In this document: positions 5,355-7,584 of the stretch, piece by piece
Layout of the letters: each line of letters starts with the position of its first letter
How positions within the stretch are numbered: position 1 is the first letter of the stretch
Assembly (NCBI GenBank): GCA_023423475.1
Contig: JAFAFN010000177.1
Span: 1 to 7,584 of the forward strand
Origin: Actinomycetes bacterium
Lineage (GTDB): Bacteria > Actinomycetota > Acidimicrobiia > Acidimicrobiales > Microtrichaceae
DNA: 7,584 bases
Direction of reading: 5' to 3'
Program-made: the position numbers and the translations under genes
Notes under the pieces: generated by a model
Told to the model about the DNA's origin: nothing
The model's input: only the letters and a program-made list of their open reading frames with translations
Databases searched by the model: none

Positions 5355-7584
5355 ATGACGGATCTGGAGCTGGTCGCAGGGGACGGACTGATCGCGAGGG
5401 TGACCGACGGTGTCGTGCGCATCGGGTTCGCAGGGCGTGACGACTGGTTCGGACCGGGGACGTTCCAGGTCGGCGGTCAGGCAGCGGGGATGGCCGAGCA
5501 CCGCGACATCGGTGGCGTCGACGACATCGGGTCGTGGAGCGCGAGGGTGTGGATCGCCGAGCGCAGCGCGGCGCCACGGCTCGACCTGTCCTTGAGCGCG
5601 TACGAGGACCAGCCGATCATCACCTTCTCGGTGCGGGCGCCGTCGGGGATCCGCGAGGGGCTCTCGACGGGATCGTTCGAGGCACCTTCGGTCGCGTGGC
5701 CGGCGTTCTCCCCGACGGAGCGGGACGCCGGCGGCTGTCCGGACGACACCAGCGGCTTCGGGTACCAGTACATGGAGTTCGCGCTGCCCACGGCGACCGA
5801 CGCCGACCTGGCAGGTTGGACGCGTTGGCCCTTCCGTCCACCGGTGATGATGCCGCTGATGCTCGTGTCGTCCGCCGGGACCCTGATGGTCGCGCCGCTC
5901 GACCACTTCCACGAGCAGGTGATCGCGGTGCCCGACGACGCGGCATCGGCCGGCGACGGCGTGCGGTGCGGCTGGCACGGCGACCTCGAGACGGTTCCGG
6001 CGGGGTTCGGCACCGAGATGGCGATCATCGCCGGCAGCGACGCCCGCGACTGCCTCGACCGCTGGGCCGGCATCCTCACCCGGCGTGCCGGCACCGCCCG
6101 GCTGCCGAGGGGCATCGACACCGTGGGTCGCAGCGTCTCGTACTGGACCGACAACGGTGCCGCGTACTGGTACAAGACCGAGGGCGAGCGCAGCGTCACC
6201 GAGACCCTGGTCGACACGCTGACGGACCTGCGCGAACGCGACGTGCCCTACGACGCGGTGCAGCTCGACTCGTGGTTCTACCCGCACCGGAGCATCCGGC
6301 CGTTCGACACCGACGAGTGGGACGTGCCGCCCACCGGTCTGGAGCGGTGGGAGGCACGCGACGACATCCTGCCCCAGGGTGTCGCGGCGCTGCGCGCTGC
6401 GCTCGGCGACCCGCCGCTGGTGGTGCACTGCCGACACGTGTCGTCGGACTCGCCCTACCTCGATGCCCACGAGTTCTGGGTCGACGGCGAGTACGCCCAC
6501 CCGGTCGGCCCGGAGCTGTACGAGGCCTACTTCGACCAGTGCCTGGCGTGGGGTGTCGAGACCTTCGAACACGACTGGCTCGTGGAGTGCTTCCTCGGCG
6601 TCCGCGGCCTGCGAGCCGAGCCGGGTCGTGCGGCGGCGTGGCAGCAGGGCATCGACGACGCACTCTCACGACGCGGCCTCACCGCACAGTGGTGCATGGC
6701 GACCCCGGCGGACTTCATGCAGTCGGCGTCGCTGACGCAGGTCACCTCGATCCGCACCTCCGGTGACCACGGCTACCTGGTGCCGCCGGAGCTGCTCTGG
6801 GCCTGGTTCCTCTACACCAACGCCATGGCGCGCCCGCTCGGGCTGTGGCCGTACAAGGACGTCTTCCGCAGCGACGGGCACGGCGGCAGCACCGACCCCG
6901 GCGCCGAGGCGGCGCTCGCCGCGCTGTCGGGTGGCCCCGTCGGGATCGGTGACGCGCTCGGGGGAGCGGACCGTGACCTCGTGCTGCGCACCGCCCGTCG
7001 CGACGGCATCCTGGTCGCGCCCGACGCGCCGATCGCCGCGATCGCCCGCTGCTTCGCACACCACGCGGTGCTCGAACCCGAACCCGTCGTCGGCGCGACC
7101 CACAGCGCCCACGACGCGGGCACGTGGTCCTACGTGATCACGATGAACTGCCACGATGCATCGGAGCAGCAGTCCACCAGGGTGGACCTCGACGAGCTCG
7201 GCGACGACCGACCCGTCGATGCGCTCGGCGAGCCGGCCACGTCGGTCGCCGCGCTGGACTGGCGCACCGGCGCGGTCGAGCTCGTCGGTCCGGATGGCTT
7301 CGGCGTCGAGCTCGGCGCGAAGGGCTGGGACCTGCGGGTGCTCGCGCCGTTGCTCGCGGGGGGTCGACTGGCGGTGTTCGGCGACGCGGATCGCTACGCG
7401 TCAGCAGGCGTGCAGCGGATCGCCTCGGTGGTCGACACCGGGTCGGCGGTGCGCCTCCGCATCTCGGGGTCCGACGAGACGGTCCGACTCGTCGGTTGGA
7501 GCGACGCGGACGAGGTCGAGCTGGACGTCGTGACGGGCAGCGCCGCATCGCTGCCCCGACGCCTGGTGGCCACGACCGACGACA
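5355..7584 (+). CDS. Clan GH-D glycoside hydrolase-like protein related to raffinose synthase/GH36 (partial, runs off the right edge)
   Basis: An uninterrupted frame of 743 codons from ATG 5355 runs past the window end. Residues 1-250 look like an N-terminal beta-sandwich, 255-500 like a TIM barrel, and 540 onwards like a C-terminal beta domain. Barrel landmarks are SYWTDNGA (262-269), VQLDSWF (302-308) where GH36 proteins have a DDGWQ-type strand, GVETFEHDWL (400-409) in place of GVKVD, CMATPADFM (447-455), RTSGDHGY (467-474) in place of RASDDF, and LSGGPVGIGDALG (524-536), which closely matches SGGPVYVSD of plant raffinose synthases and alkaline alpha-galactosidases. By this comparison the nucleophile would be Asp407 and the acid/base Asp471. 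A LVLRTARRDGILVAPDAPI segment (542-560) parallels their 'LVLPDGSILR' region. There is no signal peptide, so it is probably cytoplasmic. No strong Shine-Dalgarno precedes the ATG, and an in-frame GTG at 5298 is a less likely start. The likely role is alpha-glycoside hydrolysis or transfer; the substrate is unknown. Confidence 0.8.
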   Translation, partial: MTDLELVAGDGLIARVTDGVVRIGFAGRDDWFGPGTFQVGGQAAGMAEHRDIGGVDDIGSWSARVWIAERSAAPRLDLSLSAYEDQPIITFSVRAPSGIREGLSTGSFEAPSVAWPAFSPTERDAGGCPDDTSGFGYQYMEFALPTATDADLAGWTRWPFRPPVMMPLMLVSSAGTLMVAPLDHFHEQVIAVPDDAASAGDGVRCGWHGDLETVPAGFGTEMAIIAGSDARDCLDRWAGILTRRAGTARLPRGIDTVGRSVSYWTDNGAAYWYKTEGERSVTETLVDTLTDLRERDVPYDAVQLDSWFYPHRSIRPFDTDEWDVPPTGLERWEARDDILPQGVAALRAALGDPPLVVHCRHVSSDSPYLDAHEFWVDGEYAHPVGPELYEAYFDQCLAWGVETFEHDWLVECFLGVRGLRAEPGRAAAWQQGIDDALSRRGLTAQWCMATPADFMQSASLTQVTSIRTSGDHGYLVPPELLWAWFLYTNAMARPLGLWPYKDVFRSDGHGGSTDPGAEAALAALSGGPVGIGDALGGADRDLVLRTARRDGILVAPDAPIAAIARCFAHHAVLEPEPVVGATHSAHDAGTWSYVITMNCHDASEQQSTRVDLDELGDDRPVDALGEPATSVAALDWRTGAVELVGPDGFGVELGAKGWDLRVLAPLLAGGRLAVFGDADRYASAGVQRIASVVDTGSAVRLRISGSDETVRLVGWSDADEVELDVVTGSAASLPRRLVATTDD

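Noticed and set aside
5079..6572. Minus-strand reading frame (about 497 codons) opposite the glycosidase-like gene
   Set aside because: It overlaps both the PPOX gene and the plus-strand frame, is Arg/Val/Gly-rich noise, and has no recognisable motif. The plus-strand frame has conserved barrel motifs.
5534..6766. Plus-strand reading frame of about 410 codons
   Set aside because: It is a +2 frame shadow inside the glycosidase-like gene, very rich in Arg, Gly and Pro, and lacks any domain pattern.

Overview
The window is GC-rich DNA with strong G/C preference at third codon positions, GTG as well as ATG starts, tightly overlapping genes and no insertion sequence, tRNA, rRNA or CRISPR array. 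The style of the proteins (liv-type transporter variants, a PPOX-family flavoprotein with a DosR-like site upstream) suggests an actinobacterium, perhaps of the Acidimicrobiia. That placement is an inference from sequence style, not a database result.

Layout. (1) Positions 1-484, plus strand: the C-terminal part of a type 1 periplasmic (liv-type) substrate-binding protein. (2) Positions 485-622: a convergent intergenic region with two back-to-back hairpins, one serving each strand. (3) Positions 623-4692, minus strand: a compact four-gene transporter operon read livH-livM-livG-livF, with overlapping stop and start codons at every junction. It encodes the two permeases and two ATPases of a branched-chain amino acid (HAAT family) ABC importer. 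The LivH protein carries an unusual secreted Ig-like N-terminal domain, and LivG carries an acidic C-terminal tail. (4) Positions 4807-5217, minus strand: a small PPOX-fold flavin or deazaflavin-binding protein. (5) Positions 5218-5354: a divergent intergenic region with a near-palindrome resembling a DosR/DevR box. (6) Position 5355 to the window end, plus strand: a large open reading frame with no stop codon in the window. It is a divergent clan GH-D glycoside hydrolase-like protein that resembles the raffinose synthase/alkaline alpha-galactosidase branch of GH36.

How the genes work together. The binding protein at the left edge would capture a hydrophobic amino acid or related ligand outside the membrane. 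LivH and LivM form the channel, and LivG and LivF hydrolyse ATP to drive import. The binding protein is transcribed towards the operon rather than as part of it, so the two halves must be co-regulated in trans if they are partners. The PPOX protein and the glycosidase-like protein diverge from a shared 137-bp region and have no obvious functional link to the transporter. The points most worth checking are the glycosidase-like protein, the LivH domain fusion and the DosR-like site.
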